Shown: positions 36,933 to 49,102, counted from the first letter of the stretch. The stretch: DNA of 64,000 bases from Spirodela intermedia (GCA_902729315.2 LR746267.1:6512424-6576423); one strand, 5' to 3'. Notes: generated from the sequence alone by a model not told the origin. Made by a program: numbers and translations.

Positions 36933-39704
36933 AATGCAGAATTGGTGGCTGTACGTGTGTGTGCGTTAGAGAGAGACAGACAGAGAGTTGGAGAGAATTG
37001 ATATCTCTGCATGTAAAAGTGTGCGTGTGTGTGTTGAGCAAGAGAGAAAGGGAGAGAGAGAGAGAGAGAGATAGGGAGGGGGGGAGTGCATTCAATCCGT
37101 AGAATCTATTACCTGCTTGGTGTAGTACTCGAGTTCGTTGTGGCCACAGTTGGGGCAAATCTTGTTGGCCTGGTACAGAGGAGATGAGACCGTGAGAACT
37201 AACATCTGGCCAAGTTTCCCAGCCGCCCCAACATGAAACACTCCTACTTACGACTGGACGTCGGAGTTCTTCCTCCTGCTCAGGAACTGTCCCGACCTGA
37301 ACAAACGGCTCGATCTTCAGCTCCCTCCTGATGTCCTGAAAGATGCAGACCACATCAACACCCCTCGATCTAGATCTCTTCGGCAAGCTCCCAAAAATAG
37401 AAATCAGCTGCTACTTTATGCCATAGATACTCCGATCGGGTAGAATTGGGACGAGCTGAAGTCATTGATTACCAAAGATCTTACCAGCTCAATAAAGCAT
37501 TTCTAGCAGACGGGGAAGCTGATCCAATGGCTGAGTGAAGTGCATTTGGATTGAACATTACCAAATATCGTGAGACAAGCTCGTTCCAGACTCGATAAGA
37601 TTTGTTAGGTCAGCCACCGGATTAATCACCCGATTCAGATAGGTGCCCAAGTCGGCAAAACCTTCAGATAGGTCCAAATTGGCTCGTAATTGGACCTAAT
37701 TTGTAGCAAATCAAAATGTTCACCTTGATAATTTACTGAGGTAGGCTCTGGTAGAAGTCATAAACATATCAAAATCATCGGAAAAGATGGTGAGCAAGGA
37801 CGCGAACTTCTATGAGATGATTCAACTTACGGTTGATGAATGAGTCAATGATACTTTCCCAAAACTATCAGTCAGGGGGTCAATCTTGTCTCTACTTTAG
37901 TGATAATGTATTGAATTTTATTTCAGGTGAACTGGAATTTCCTTCCATTTCTCTCGCATCAGGCCCACAAGGAAGTTTCCAACCGTTGTTTATTGATTTC
38001 TCCATACCTCTCTCAAAACTATTTATAAGGACTTGAAGATATTCTCCAGGCGCTATGATTGATTCCTCATGTTAGTCAGAGTGGATCCACCCTGATGTAT
38101 AACTTGCGAGAAATCCCTGGTGAAAGATTTCTGCATGAAGGAAGCTTTTATTCCACTCAGATTCTCAGCTCAGAATTCTACGTATTATGTGCATTGATAT
38201 CTGATAAACTTTTCATTCAGAGTCCACTTCCGCATCTTCAAGGATTGTCCTTTCAAAACGAAAGACATAATATTTCGAGCTTGCAAGATAGACCGGAGCA
38301 TAAAATTTTTATTTTGCTGTTTTGTTAAGGGGCAAACTGCATCTTACACAGAAGTGAAATATAATCGGAAGCCAAACCAATTTCTTATGCCTATACCAAT
38401 CGGCACACAATTTATGCATAGATAGGTCACTTCCGCATACCAAGATCTCAAATTCAACGTTACAGTCATTTTCATAACGTACTGTCAATAAATGTTTGTA
38501 ATTTCATGGGTATTGATTATAATAATGTATCATAAAGATGTTGACAGTCAATGCCATAGTGGCTAAAATACATGAGCCTTCAGATTTCTGAAGATGGCAT
38601 ACAAAGGCACTATCAAAATCCGAATACGTACCTCAGCAGTGATTGTATACCGTATTTCTCTCCCCTTCATCTCTGGAACAAAAAGATATCGCATACTTAA
38701 AAGGTATGAAAGAAAAAAAAAAAACCTGATTTACAAGATATATAACAATCTTCAAAGACCAAACAAATAGTACAGCTCTCAAGACTCCCCCCAACAAAAA
38801 TAATTGATCTTTATTAAAATCATGTGAGCAATTACTTGACTGTGGAAATTTGCTCATTCCATGCATGACGCCAGAGTTTGGCAGAAAAGGTTTAAGTCAT
38901 AATTGAATATCTTTGGAATTGTGCACATACAACATCAATGTACATAGAGACCAGCATCTCAGAGAAGACAGAGAAACAAAAAGTGTGGAATCGAATTAAC
39001 TTTTTTAGGTTAAGAAAAGAAGAATCATAGGCGAGTTCACAAAGACTATATAGTGGAATCAAAACCTTCAAGTGACATTTAGCAATTAACAACTCGAATC
39101 GTATGCATTCCACTAGTTCTTACGGATCGGCCAGCTATTAAATATTTTTCATTCAAAACTAGCAGTTCATGAACTATGCTACATGATCATGTAGTACCTT
39201 CAGCTTGGCACATTTTACGATGGCCGTAATTGAAAATTTATTTTGAATCGTGTTTCGATCAGACAGGAAAAAACATTTGCATCTTAAGCATTGCATATCC
39301 TTTTCAAGGATTTCAATACGGTCTGTCTACGTCAGGTCTCTCACGAGAGATGCACAGTGGCTAGTACCGAGGAGAGAGTCCTGTCGGAGGCGACGATTTC
39401 GTCCGACCAGATACGCTAGTACTCCAGCCACACTCTCAAGCTCCAAAGCACAGGTCTACACGATGAGACCAAAGATCCCAAAGCTAGAACCGTACCGTAG
39501 AGCTGGATCGGCCGGAACATCAAATCATACACAAAAAGCCTCCAAACACCAGCTTCTACCAAAATTGAAACGGGAGCCCTCCTCACCTTTGGCCGGCCGC
39601 CTGAAACCACAGAAAGGGCATTCGGCGTACTTTGGCGAGCTCAGCAAAAGCTGCGTCCCACACATATCGCAGAACAGGAAGTCGCGGCCGTAGCAGTACT
39701 CCAT
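36768..39704 (-). CDS. RPA12: RNA polymerase I subunit RPA12
   Basis: Small zinc-ribbon subunit of Pol I in the nucleolus, needed for transcript cleavage and termination of rRNA synthesis. Five exons, read leftward: 39704-39587, 38672-38632, 37335-37252, 37169-37113 and 36842-36768, 124 residues, the usual length. The N-terminal ribbon is [15 protein letters not shown] with YAECPFCGF. The linker is [11 protein letters not shown], then [13 protein letters not shown] and EEELRRPV. The C-terminal TFIIS-like ribbon is [17 protein letters not shown] and [19 protein letters not shown], with the acidic DE pair of the cleavage hairpin. All eight zinc cysteines are present. The start at 39704 was chosen because it gives the family N-terminus; an in-frame ATG at 39761 would add 19 residues. 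The introns carry long tracts that read CT on the sense strand (36,901-36,926 and 37,050-37,069). Confidence 0.95.
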
Positions 39705-40330
39705 CCTCCCCTCCTCCTTCTCCTTCAACCTCACCACCCCTCGATCTGCCGCCTGCTCCACCCTCCAGAGAGCTCGTTGCGTGTAGGGTTTTAAGATGGC
39801 GATTCTGTAAGTATTGACCCAACTCCGCTTACGAAGCCGGGTTTCTTACGCCGGGATCGGATCGCCCGAGTCCGACTAGGTTTTGTAATAAAAAGAATAA
39901 TACCCGTAAATCACAAACTAGTATTGTAAATCTTTTTATATAAAATGTCAAAGTCTTAAAATACTAGTTTTAAGAGTTGACTGTCTCTCTCTCTCTCTCT
40001 TCCTCTCTCTCTATAGTAGTATACTATAAATAGGAATTACTTCACAGATAAAATAGTCAATAACCGGCCTAACATCTGCCAGAAATCAATCGTGGATTCT
40101 TCACTGTCGACTTTCAGCCCGAGTCAAATAAGTTGACTATGTAGTGTCAAATCCCACTTCCACTAAAGTCTGCATCTATATGTCGTATTGATCAAAGACT
40201 GAGCAGGTCTGGTCATCGCCCTATCGTCGAAGAAGGCCGCATGAGACAAAGTCACCTCCTGAGAACCGTTGACGGCATGCCACGGCGTCTAAGGAGAAGG
40301 ATGAACAAGAAGCCGTGGCGCGGCGGCAGC
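39705..40330. other. RPA12 promoter and PADRE 3' end
   Basis: About 630 bases between the RPA12 start and the PADRE stop, same strand. It is AT-rich with a short CT-rich stretch near 39,980-40,012 and no coding signal. The RPA12 promoter must lie here or within the PADRE 3'UTR. Confidence 0.55.
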
Positions 40331-41407
40331 TCAGCTTGCCCTCCGATCATCATCCAACGGTGGTTCCGTGAATCTCGTCCTTTTCTGTAATTTCCAATGG
40401 AGATATAAATGAGCCAGATATTTTCTAAGAATATAATAAAGTTAAAAAGGGATTTTATATTTTTCATGCATTGGAATAAAAAAAAAAGACGGAATTCAGT
40501 AACGGAGAGCGATAGATTGGACGAAAGATAATAGAAATGAGCCACGGGAATATCGTCCTTTTCTGTAATTTTCATATGAGAAAAAATGAGCCAGATATTT
40601 TCTAAGAATATAATAAAGCAAAAATGGGATTTCATATTTTTCATCTATTTTTCCCGCTGCGATCACAGCACCGTATTGCGAAGAAAATAAATAGATGTAA
40701 TTCAGGAAAAAAGAAAACGTGAGATTGTAATAGAAATAATAGAAAAAATCGCCAGTCCTTTTTTCTGTGTCGCTGGTTAGAGTATTCAAGTGCCGAAGAG
40801 CAGCAGTCAACGACGAGGACGGAATAAAAACGATGAGAGGGACGGCGGCTACCTCCTTCTTCGTCGCCGGCAGCTCCCCGGAGGAAGAAGAAGAGCCGCT
40901 GGCGGCGCCGACGAGCTCCACCATCTTCTGCGCCGCCTCGGCAGCGTCTCTGCTCTCCTCTATCAGCCGCGCCACCTCCGCCTTGGGAAGCCTGATACGG
41001 ACCGTCCTCCGGGAGCCGCCGTCGTCTGCGGCGGCAGAGGAGCCCGCTACGGGGAAGTAGGAGACGTCGGAGGAAGACCGGCGGGTGAGTTTGAGGCCCT
41101 CGAGGCGGTCGGCGGCGGAGATGCCGGCGATGGCGGATTTGACCCGGCGGGCGGGGCCTCGGGCGGCAGCCGGCGGCGCTTTTGGGAGCTCGAAGAGGAA
41201 GTAGAGCTTCCCTGGCTTGAGCGGCGCCTCCAGGTCGAGGGGCTGTGCCTGAAACCCTAGCTGCTTCACCTGCTCGGACTCCATGATAACGTGCCCCGCG
41301 TGGTCCCGTAGAACCTCCCTCGCCGTCGCCGGCGGCCTCACGTTCGTCGTGCTCCCGTCCACCTTCATCACCTTCGCCGTCCTCTTCCTTCCAATGCTGT
41401 TCCCCAT
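40331..41407 (-). CDS. PADRE-domain (DUF4228) protein
   Basis: Member of a plant family of about 150-250 residues induced by pathogen and abiotic stress; biochemical role unknown. Two exons, read leftward: 41407-40853 and 40384-40331, phase 0, 202 residues. It begins MGNSIGRKR, a good N-myristoylation signal. Family blocks follow: AKVMKVDGSTTNVRPPATAR, EVLRDHAGHVIMESEQVKQL, LEAPLKPGKLYFLFELPK and IRLPKAEVARLIEES. The second exon adds KRTRFTEPPLDDDRRAS, a basic-plus-acidic tail usual in the family. Without splicing, the frame would run into an AT-rich, hydrophobic stretch, so the intron is preferred. The acceptor region is duplicated in tandem (see repeat at 40,376). Exon 1 is very GC-rich. 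(CT)n lies directly before the ATG on the plus strand. Confidence 0.85.
40376..40650. repeat. tandem duplication across the PADRE intron 3' splice site, unit 178 bp
   Basis: CGTCCTTTTCTGTAATTT occurs at 40,376 and 40,554, followed in both by ATGAGCCAGATATTTTCTAA and GAATATAATAAAG. On the minus strand each copy ends with the same acceptor TTACAG and the first codons KRT. The left copy carries the exon used in the model. Confidence 0.92.
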
Positions 41408-41947
41408 CTCCCTCTCTCTCTCTCTCCAAACTCTCTGACCTCTCTGTCTCTCTGTGACATGCCTAGGAGGGGGAGGCCTTTTAAGAGGGGGGAGAGAGAC
41501 AGAGAGATGAACGAGGAAGACTGCGGGGGTCAAAAAAGGCTGATGATTCGGCGAGGGACTCAGCAGACTTATACAAAGAGAGGTAGCAACGGGGTGGACG
41601 GTTGGACACGACTCGGTCCTAAAATAGATAAGGTTACAAGCCCATCTAGAAGGTCAATCCCTCGGGATAAACGCTCTGAAAACCCTCCTAAAATAGTTAT
41701 TGAAGGAGCTTCAAGAACATTAATTTGACGTATCCAATTAATTAATGTTAACGGGTATTTCCGTTCGAATAAGATTAGCGAGGGACCCCACTGTTGGTCG
41801 ACAGTCCAACTTCCACGTCGTGCACATACGTACACGTTGGTGTAAACGCACAAGTCGACGGTTTGTCTGAGCGCCCCCATCCCCGGTGGATAGCGGCGTG
41901 GAGGACGGTTGGCGGCTGCCTACGAGCGGGTCCAAGAAGAAATTCCC

Positions 41948-41974
41948 CACGTGAAGAAAAAATTCCAACACGTG
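41948..41974. promoter_or_regulatory. pair of G-boxes upstream of PADRE
   Basis: CACGTG at 41,948-41,953 and again at 41,969-41,974, 21 bases apart, about two helix turns. They lie about 550 bases upstream of the PADRE ATG. Pairs of ACGT cores are typical of ABA or stress response. Confidence 0.4.
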
Positions 41975-43086
41975 GCCCCGGTGATTCAGGCGTATCGGTG
42001 GACAGGCGCCGAGCCAATCTCGAGCCGCCCTCGGACGGGTTCGGGGGTGCTTCTTCGTTAAAGCGAACGTTGGCCGCCTCTTGTGGGTCCCATTTGTTCA
42101 TGCCTCACTCACATAAAACCCATAAAAAATGGCGTAGTTTAGTTATTATTTATTTAAAAATGGTGTAGGTCCCACGGAATCTAGCAAATAATGATGGATT
42201 ATTAATTATAATGGTTGAGAGGCACCAAATATTAGAAAAATATAAAGTGGGAGTAGAAAATATTATAATTTACTATTTTTTGTCAGCGCTGAGACAAATG
42301 CTCGTCATCTTCCTTGCTCAATACCATAATAATTTGTAGTGTAGTGAAAAATAATATTTAAAGGCAAAAAATGCCAAAAAATATCCATCATAAATAGCAC
42401 CATATAATGCACCATTCTTTTCGGATAATGCACCATATAAACACATTGATGCACCATATAATTTGGAGGAGGAGTTAATCAGCCGATGATGATGTCATTA
42501 AAGGAGGTAATCATTATTATATTTCCGGATATATTGTTAATGATACTCAAATCGTTATTAATTGTTAACTATTGTTAACACATTAACTCTTTCTTTCAAA
42601 GTGGTCGGCCCGGGTCGGGTCGTCCTCCAAGAGCCGGCTCTCCCCAGTTGTTAAGATTCCGAAGACAATTGATTATTCCCCCACGATCCCCGTCTCTCTC
42701 TCTCTCTCTCTCTCTCTCTAGATGTCGACGAAACGCTTCAACGCCTGACTCAAGACTCGTGAAGGCCCACTCCGAGGGACATATACAGTATAATTATATT
42801 ATATATTTTTAATACAATTTAAACAATATATATAATAATAATAATAAGAATTTATAATTTATAAGAGGGGCGGGTCTGGGAAGAGCCGAAACTTTTTAAA
42901 ATAAAATTTATAATTATATAATTCAAAATATGGCAACTTTAAAAGAAGGGGTATTGTTGTTAGCTATTCGGTTTTATCGGGGCCAATCGGTACACATGGA
43001 ATACCGTTAAGAATCCGATTCCAGTGAGCTAACCCGATACAATTATTCGTTTATTTGTTAAATTATTTAATTCTTTATTTAAACTC

Positions 43087-43110
43087 CCACGTGTGCTGTG
43101 GAGTATAAAT
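43087..43110 (+). promoter_or_regulatory. G-box and TATA box of RAD23
   Basis: CACGTG at 43,087-43,092 is followed by TATAAATA at 43,103-43,110, about 124 bases upstream of the RAD23 ATG. Transcription would start near 43,135, giving a leader of about 100 bases. Confidence 0.6.
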
Positions 43111-43233
43111 ACCTGTCGACTCGTCTCCTTCCATGCTTCCTTCCCCCTTGCTTCTTTGCTTCTTGATCTTCCCCTGTTTGGGAGGGGGTTAAGCTACGAG
43201 GGGTGGGGGAGAGGGAGGGAGGAAGGAGCGGGG

Positions 43234-46200
43234 ATGAAGCTGTCCGTGAAGACGCTCAAGGGCTTCCAGTTCGAGATCGAAGTGAAGCCAGAGGACACGG
43301 TATGCTGCCTCAGCGCTCACCGGGGATGAAATCCGTGCTTAATTTGTTTCATCCGTTGCCGTCCTAGACGGTGGTCGCGGCTCTCTTAACGGGGGAAATA
43401 TGCGGCTTCTTGGCGTTGGCGGCATTGTGATTTGCTTGATTCCTTGGGTCTCATTGCCATTGGGAGGTTCTTGAGGGAAAGGAGGTGGTATTAGGCTTCA
43501 GAGTTGATTTATGGCGAGGTGATTAGAGAGCATTGCTTTTGGATGTTGTAGTTCTTGTCGGATCTATCCGTAGGTCTTTGTTTAGTTGTTACACTTTCGG
43601 ATGAACCGAAAGTGGTACACCGAAAATATATCTTGAATTTCGCGTCTAAAACACTTTTAACTGTGGAATAATGTTTTACTCTAAAATTAGTTGCGAAAGT
43701 GCTCATGGCTTGGCTGACAGAAACACTCAAATCTTGGACTGCAGAATCTCTTCACGTACCATATGCTGAAATGGTAGGGTGGCATGACATTTGTGTACTG
43801 GAGTCTGGTTCAGGCCCACAGGGCTCAGATGATCCATTTAAACACAATGCAGATTAATCTCACATTCTGTGCTGACTATCTGAAGCTGAGATGACGGGGG
43901 AATTTGGTGTACGTACACACTGGATTCAGGTTAAGCCAGTGTGTGTACACACTGGATTCCTCAAGCATTCAAACCCTTAAGTTTGGACTATTGAAGTTCT
44001 TGAGCTGCCTAAAGTTTGGTTTCAGGTCATGTAACACGGAGACATGATCGTCCTCATTTATCCTAAAGTTTCATGCTGAAATTGATATCTATTCATCTGC
44101 TCCATTAACTCCTGCCACGGTGCACAATGTCTTTTCTATGTTCTCCAATCTAAGGCCCTGAGTACCACTGCATGATGATGAGGGAGATGCATTATATTTT
44201 GTATTCTTAGTACCATGGGAAGGCTTGTAATCTAAGCATTTATTTTTCGTTTCCCATGGTGTTGCACGAGAAAGGCTGATGTACTTATTCTTTCATGCTG
44301 AGTTAGGTTCAGGTTTGGCGATTCTCAATTCATTAGCAGCTGGTTGAGTTTTCATTTTTCATCGGTACTACTTCAATACCTAGACTATGACTCGTGCTGA
44401 GGCTAGTATGAAAGTCGAATCATTTTTATCCACCAGATATAGGATGTGGAAGTAATGACTGAGGTTGTTTCTGTTAATCAGTTGGAAAAATAGCGTGGGA
44501 AGAAACGAGAAGAGGAAATACCATTGGGAGAAGGGTTATAGACGAAAAAAGGAATTATGGACAAAATTTTGGTTTATCAAATTGTAATTCAAAGGGTGTT
44601 TTATAAATACGTTTTCAAATTGCAACTTTGTGTTAAGTGCAGATGAAACAACAAAAGCAAGCCAATGCAAATTCTTAGTTTTCCGTCGTTTTTCCGTTCT
44701 TCTTGACCAACACTACTGTTATTTTAATGAGCTGCTCTTTTTCGCTAAATAGTATACCACTTAAGCATTTAAGATAAGACAATGAAGTCTGTTTGAATTT
44801 TATATTCGTCAAGTTTTTTTGGTGATCGGATGCTTTGGTTCTATGATCATTTTTGTCCCTCTACAGGTCAGTATGTATTTGTAGTTGGTTGTTGTGATCT
44901 CATGAAGTATCTACATGCTTACTCGCTTGTTGACAACTGTAATTAATGTCGTACCATTTTAACTGTATCTAAATTGTTATTTCAGGTTTGTGATGTAAAG
45001 AAGAATATAGAGTCTTTTCGAGGGCAGAATGTTTACCCAGCTGAGAAACAGATGCTCATTTACCAGGGAAAGATTCTTGTAGATGACACAACATTGGAAC
45101 AGAATGGGGTTATGGACTCAAGTTTCCTAGTCGTAATGTTGAATAAGGTAGATTGATCTTTCACCCTCGTCTATTTCAGAAGTCATTATTATTGGTTCAA
45201 TGTTTGATTTAAATACATAGAATAAGAAAAAATACATGATTAATTTTTCTGGTACATCTCAGCTTAATGCTTTCCTGGGGTCTGAAATTTTCGAAGAAGA
45301 GAGCTAGTTGTAGAATCAAGCTTAGGTCTTTGAAGTCTTTCAATCAACGTGGATAATTTTTATTTATGAAACAAAGTTTATAATATCAATTAACGTGTTT
45401 GGTTGGGGGGCGCGTGTGTGTGTGGAGAAAAGACGGTGGATTTCCTCTAACGTTTTATCAAAAGTCATGGGGTGGTAACTGGACTGGTTATTGTGGTGTT
45501 CAGAAGGAGGGACCTGATCTTGTAGCCTCAACTCTTGTTGCAAATAGCTGAGATTTCCTCATTAAGTATCTAGGTTTGCCAATGACACATGGACTATTAA
45601 CGTATGATTTATCTTCCAAAAAGTGTAAGAATGCTTTCCCCATATCAACCCTCTTCACTCAACCTTTCGGTTTCACAAGAAAATAAACATTCCGCTAATG
45701 CTGCTTGTAGTAAGTCTTTAGAAAAGGTGCCCGGTAAAGATGCTGTTATTTTTACCGTCACCCAGGAGATTTGAGGGAGATTATTTGTGTCCCCTCTCCT
45801 TGTCATGTTGAATCCTTTTCCCTTATGCTTCTCAGTCCTTTTGGTTCTTTGCGTCTTTGTCCCATGGTAATCTAATTGTTGGTTTCTCTGCTGTGCATGC
45901 TACGGTGTTGGTTATTGATATCAGTTTGATAATCTGTTGTTGGCTGCTTTATTTTCTCACACCAATAACTACTCTGAGATGCTTTCAGGGTAGAACTTCT
46001 GATGGGTCGTCAACAGCAACTCAGGTATGCAACACTGCTCCTATGCATTTTGAATGCTTATTCTGTTTGTTTTAAAGTCCTCATGGGGTCCTGGCCATGA
46101 CATTGAAAGCTTAAATTCGGTCACCCATTCGGATGCGTTTCAATTATGAAAGTCTTTCAAAGGAAGGGCAATAACGTGAAACTATCTCATTATTGATACC

Positions 46201-46892
46201 CTTATCTTTCTTTGTCTTTTGGTGAAATCTAGGTAGGTGTCATTAGTTTTGACCTACTTGATTTGTTGTCATGTTTCTGTTCTCAGAATGAAGATCTTCG
46301 TTATTTATTAGTTTATGGAAAACTTGTTTGGTGATTTCTTCTCTGTAAGTGTAATGTAGGAAAGCCTTTCCCCAAATCATGAGTTTCTGGAAACCTAGTT
46401 AGCGATGATTAATGGTGTGGTCCGAGCTGTGGTGGTGGGTGGTGGTGGTGGTTCATTATTTTCCATGCTCCGCGAGAGATAACGACGCACCCCCGGTCCT
46501 CAGGCCGAAGAGCGGCGGGGCGGCATTGCCAGGCTGCCCAGTGAACCACCTGGGCAGCTCCCAGCGGCCGCGGTGGTCACTCCCGAGGAGCAGGAAGCTA
46601 TCAATCGAGTAAAGTAGACTGAACCACCCTCTCTCTCTCTCTCCCTCTCTCTCGCTAGCTGTCGAACCTGGGCCTGCCACATGGAGAGAGGATCGATCCT
46701 GCTCCTCTACCCCTTTCTGCACGCGCATCGTTTTCAAACTTTATTGCTATTATTAATTTTCTGTATGTGGGGTTTTAGCTCGAAGCCATGGGCTTCGACC
46801 GGGCGCAGGTGACGCGGGTGTTCTTTGTCTGCAACAAGAACGAGGAGCTGGCAGCGAGCTATCTCCTGGATCACAGTCACGAGTTCAACTGA
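43234..46892 (+). CDS. short RAD23-like ubiquitin receptor (UBL + UBA2 only)
   Basis: RAD23 shuttles polyubiquitinated proteins to the proteasome and supports XPC/RAD4 in repair. Five exons: 43234-43299, 44986-45147, 45989-46024, 46504-46608 and 46779-46892, all phase 0, 160 residues. Exons 1-2 encode a complete [23 protein letters not shown], then [33 protein letters not shown] and FLVVMLNK. Exon 3 is a 12-residue spacer. Exon 4 ends [19 protein letters not shown], and exon 5 gives UBA2, [20 protein letters not shown] with [17 protein letters not shown]. The central UBA1 and the XPC-binding (STI1) domain of the usual 370-400-residue protein are missing, and no exon for them was seen in the introns. 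All junctions are phase 0, so exon loss kept the frame. No frameshift or early stop was seen. The exon 4 start is the least certain. Confidence 0.82.
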
Positions 46893-46922
46893 CGATGGTG
46901 AGCAGGGAACCACCCTTTTCTC

Positions 46923-46928
<6 letters not shown>

Positions 46929-46963
<35 letters not shown>
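46929..46963. repeat. (CT)n microsatellite after RAD23
   Basis: About 17 CT units starting 37 bases after the RAD23 stop codon, within its likely 3'UTR. Confidence 0.85.
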
Positions 46964-46967
<4 letters not shown>

Positions 46968-47871
46968 AGTTGTGGAACGGCCTGGCTATACATATTCATG
47001 GTGGGTAGCGGGTCAAGAAGGAGGAAGGAATCGCCGCTTAGCCCGCCTCTCCTTGTCATCTGGAACCGGTTTCCTCCACTGGTGTAGTACCCCCTCCCCC
47101 CCACGCCCCCCCTTGTGACTATGTCAAGAAGAAAACCTGTCCATAGTTCGGATTTCTTCCTAAAAAATGCTCCATAAATAGCATGTTCGTTGACTTTTGA
47201 TTGAGCATAATAAAGGCTTCATGATGCGACAAGTTTGACCTCTGCAAAATTCTTTTTGAAGAACAAGGAAATGTGGGCACGGTTTTTTTTTTCACGAAAT
47301 AAACCGCAAAAATCGAGATGAAACTGCTTAAGACCCAGAAAAAAAGATTTTTTATTTATAATAAAGTGGTCGTTTCAGTGCTCGTCAAAGGGCATCTCGT
47401 CAATTTATAAAGTGGGTATTGAACAGAAGCGGCTAGGAGGGGGAGGATCTGCTACTTTCTCTGATGGATAGGGGTCCCGGTCCACTGGGTCCTCTTGTGG
47501 GGTCCAGCTCGGGTTCGTAAGTGGCAGTTCTCTCGTTGATGGCGCGGTGGACGAGAACAAATCTTGGTCAATATCGTCATGGAAAACGACAAAAAATGCC
47601 GGTGGGCGGGGGTTTGCTGGAGGCGACTCTCGCTCTTGTTGATGGATGAGAATGCAATGGAAGGAAGTCTCGAGGAAACTGCTTCTCTCTCGTATATAAA
47701 TTATTGGGAATGAGAGAGAGAGAGAGAGTAATTGGAAACTCGAGAATGCATTCCTGTAATGCAAAATCGAAAACCCCCACACACACCACGCACTCTCATA
47801 TGAGCGACCGCTTTCAGTTTCATGTGATTCTCTCCCTCCCTCTCTTTCTCTATCTCTCTCTCTCTCTCTCT

Positions 47872-47949
47872 ATTAGTTGAAATCGAGGATTAAGTTCCTT
47901 CTGGCTCTCTCTCTCGCTAGCAATGAAATCAAGGGGATTCAGTTCCTTT

Positions 47950-47980
<31 letters not shown>

Positions 47981-48200
47981 AGCAGTTGAAATCAAGGGGA
48001 TTCGGTTCCTTCTCTCTCTCTCTCTCTAGCAGTTGAATCAAGGGGTTTCGGTTCCCTCTCTCTCTCTCTCTCTCTCTGCTGTGCAGTCGAATTCCAGGGT
48101 TCTGCCTCGTTCTCCCTCTCTCACACACACTCTCTTTCTCGCTAGCAGTGGAAATCAAAGCGTCCGCCGCGTTCTGTCTGTCTCTGTCTCTCTCTCTGAG
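47872..48200. repeat. CT-rich minisatellite in the SLC44-like 5' leader
   Basis: About six diverged units, each of the form CTAGCAGTTGAAATCAAGGG, GATTCGGTTCCTT and a (CT)n run of variable length. Unit length is 40-80 bases. A 217-codon open frame on the minus strand (47,979-48,632) is a by-product of the repeat. Confidence 0.85.
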
Positions 48201-48431
48201 GAAGTCGACGTAAAGGGGATGTTCATCCAGGCCGTTGAAAATCGCGCTCGTCTGCTCGTTGGCCAGTCTCTGCGTTGACCTTCGGAAAACTGGCTGAAAC
48301 CTTTCGCTTTCTCTCCCTCTTTTTCGCCCTCTTCTTCTCTGCCGTTCTCCCCCGTCGCTTGGTTTGATGAGTCTGTTCTTCGTGCGCTCCCTCCCGCGTG
48401 AACGAAACTCGTTCCGGAGCGGGAGCAGGAG

Positions 48432-49070
48432 ATGAGGAACGATGACTTCCGCAGCGCGTCTTCGGACACCGATTTCGCCTCCAGCGGCTCCATTGAGGTT
48501 TCTATTTCCTTCTCTTTTGAGATATCCAACACTGCGGTTCCATTGCTCACTGTATGCCTTCTCCCTCTGACTGAATTGCGACGGCAATGTTGTTTTTCTG
48601 ACGGTGGGAATTCGGATAGAAGGGTTCTTCACTGATGATGCTTGGATCTTTTGATATGCATGACCAAATCAACGAGGGCGAGGGGCTGACGTCCCGTCGT
48701 CTGCTTTCGCGTCCCTGTTTTTTTTCTCATCATCTGGCTTGTCGGATTAGGAGGACGGGGTTCAGAAGGAACTTTTTGTCTCCGGTATCCCGACAAAATT
48801 TGAATTCCCTTTGATTTCATCGAGAGGATTCCAGTGTGCATCATGCCTCCCAATCAAATCAAATCAAATCTTCCAGTGGGGGTCTCTGGGTCCATTTTCC
48901 ACAACCTTCTTCGCTTTGAGAAGTGGAAGTTCTGAGCTCAAACATGTTTTCTGTTAAAAATGACTGAGGGGATGTTTGCAAGTGCCTTGTTCTCCATGGG
49001 ATTTGCTTGGTGCTAGACAGGTTTGGGCTATCCTCTATAGCCACCCCCCCACCCCCTCTACTCTCTCTTT

Positions 49071-49102
<32 letters not shown>

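Larger units (their letters stand above)
41408..43233. other. divergent promoter region between PADRE and RAD23
   Basis: About 1.8 kb between two start codons that face away from each other. It holds two G-boxes on the PADRE side, an AT-rich middle (42,100-42,600), (CT)n at 42,692-42,719, and a G-box plus TATA box on the RAD23 side. Frames at 41,459-42,168 do not resemble known proteins. Confidence 0.6.
46893..48431. other. spacer between RAD23 and the SLC44-like gene
   Basis: About 1.5 kb: RAD23 3'UTR with (CT)n at 46,929-46,963, then AT-rich DNA, then a TATATAAAT box at about 47,692-47,700 on the plus strand and a CT-rich leader with a minisatellite. The minus-strand frame at 47,405-47,782 has no known relatives and runs through the promoter, so it is not called. 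Confidence 0.55.

Noticed and set aside
47405-47782. 125-codon minus-strand frame
   Set aside because: No family match and it overlaps the TATA region of the SLC44-like gene.
47979-48632. 217-codon open frame on the minus strand
   Set aside because: It consists largely of RERERERE-type residues from the GA repeat and lies across the leader of the SLC44-like gene.
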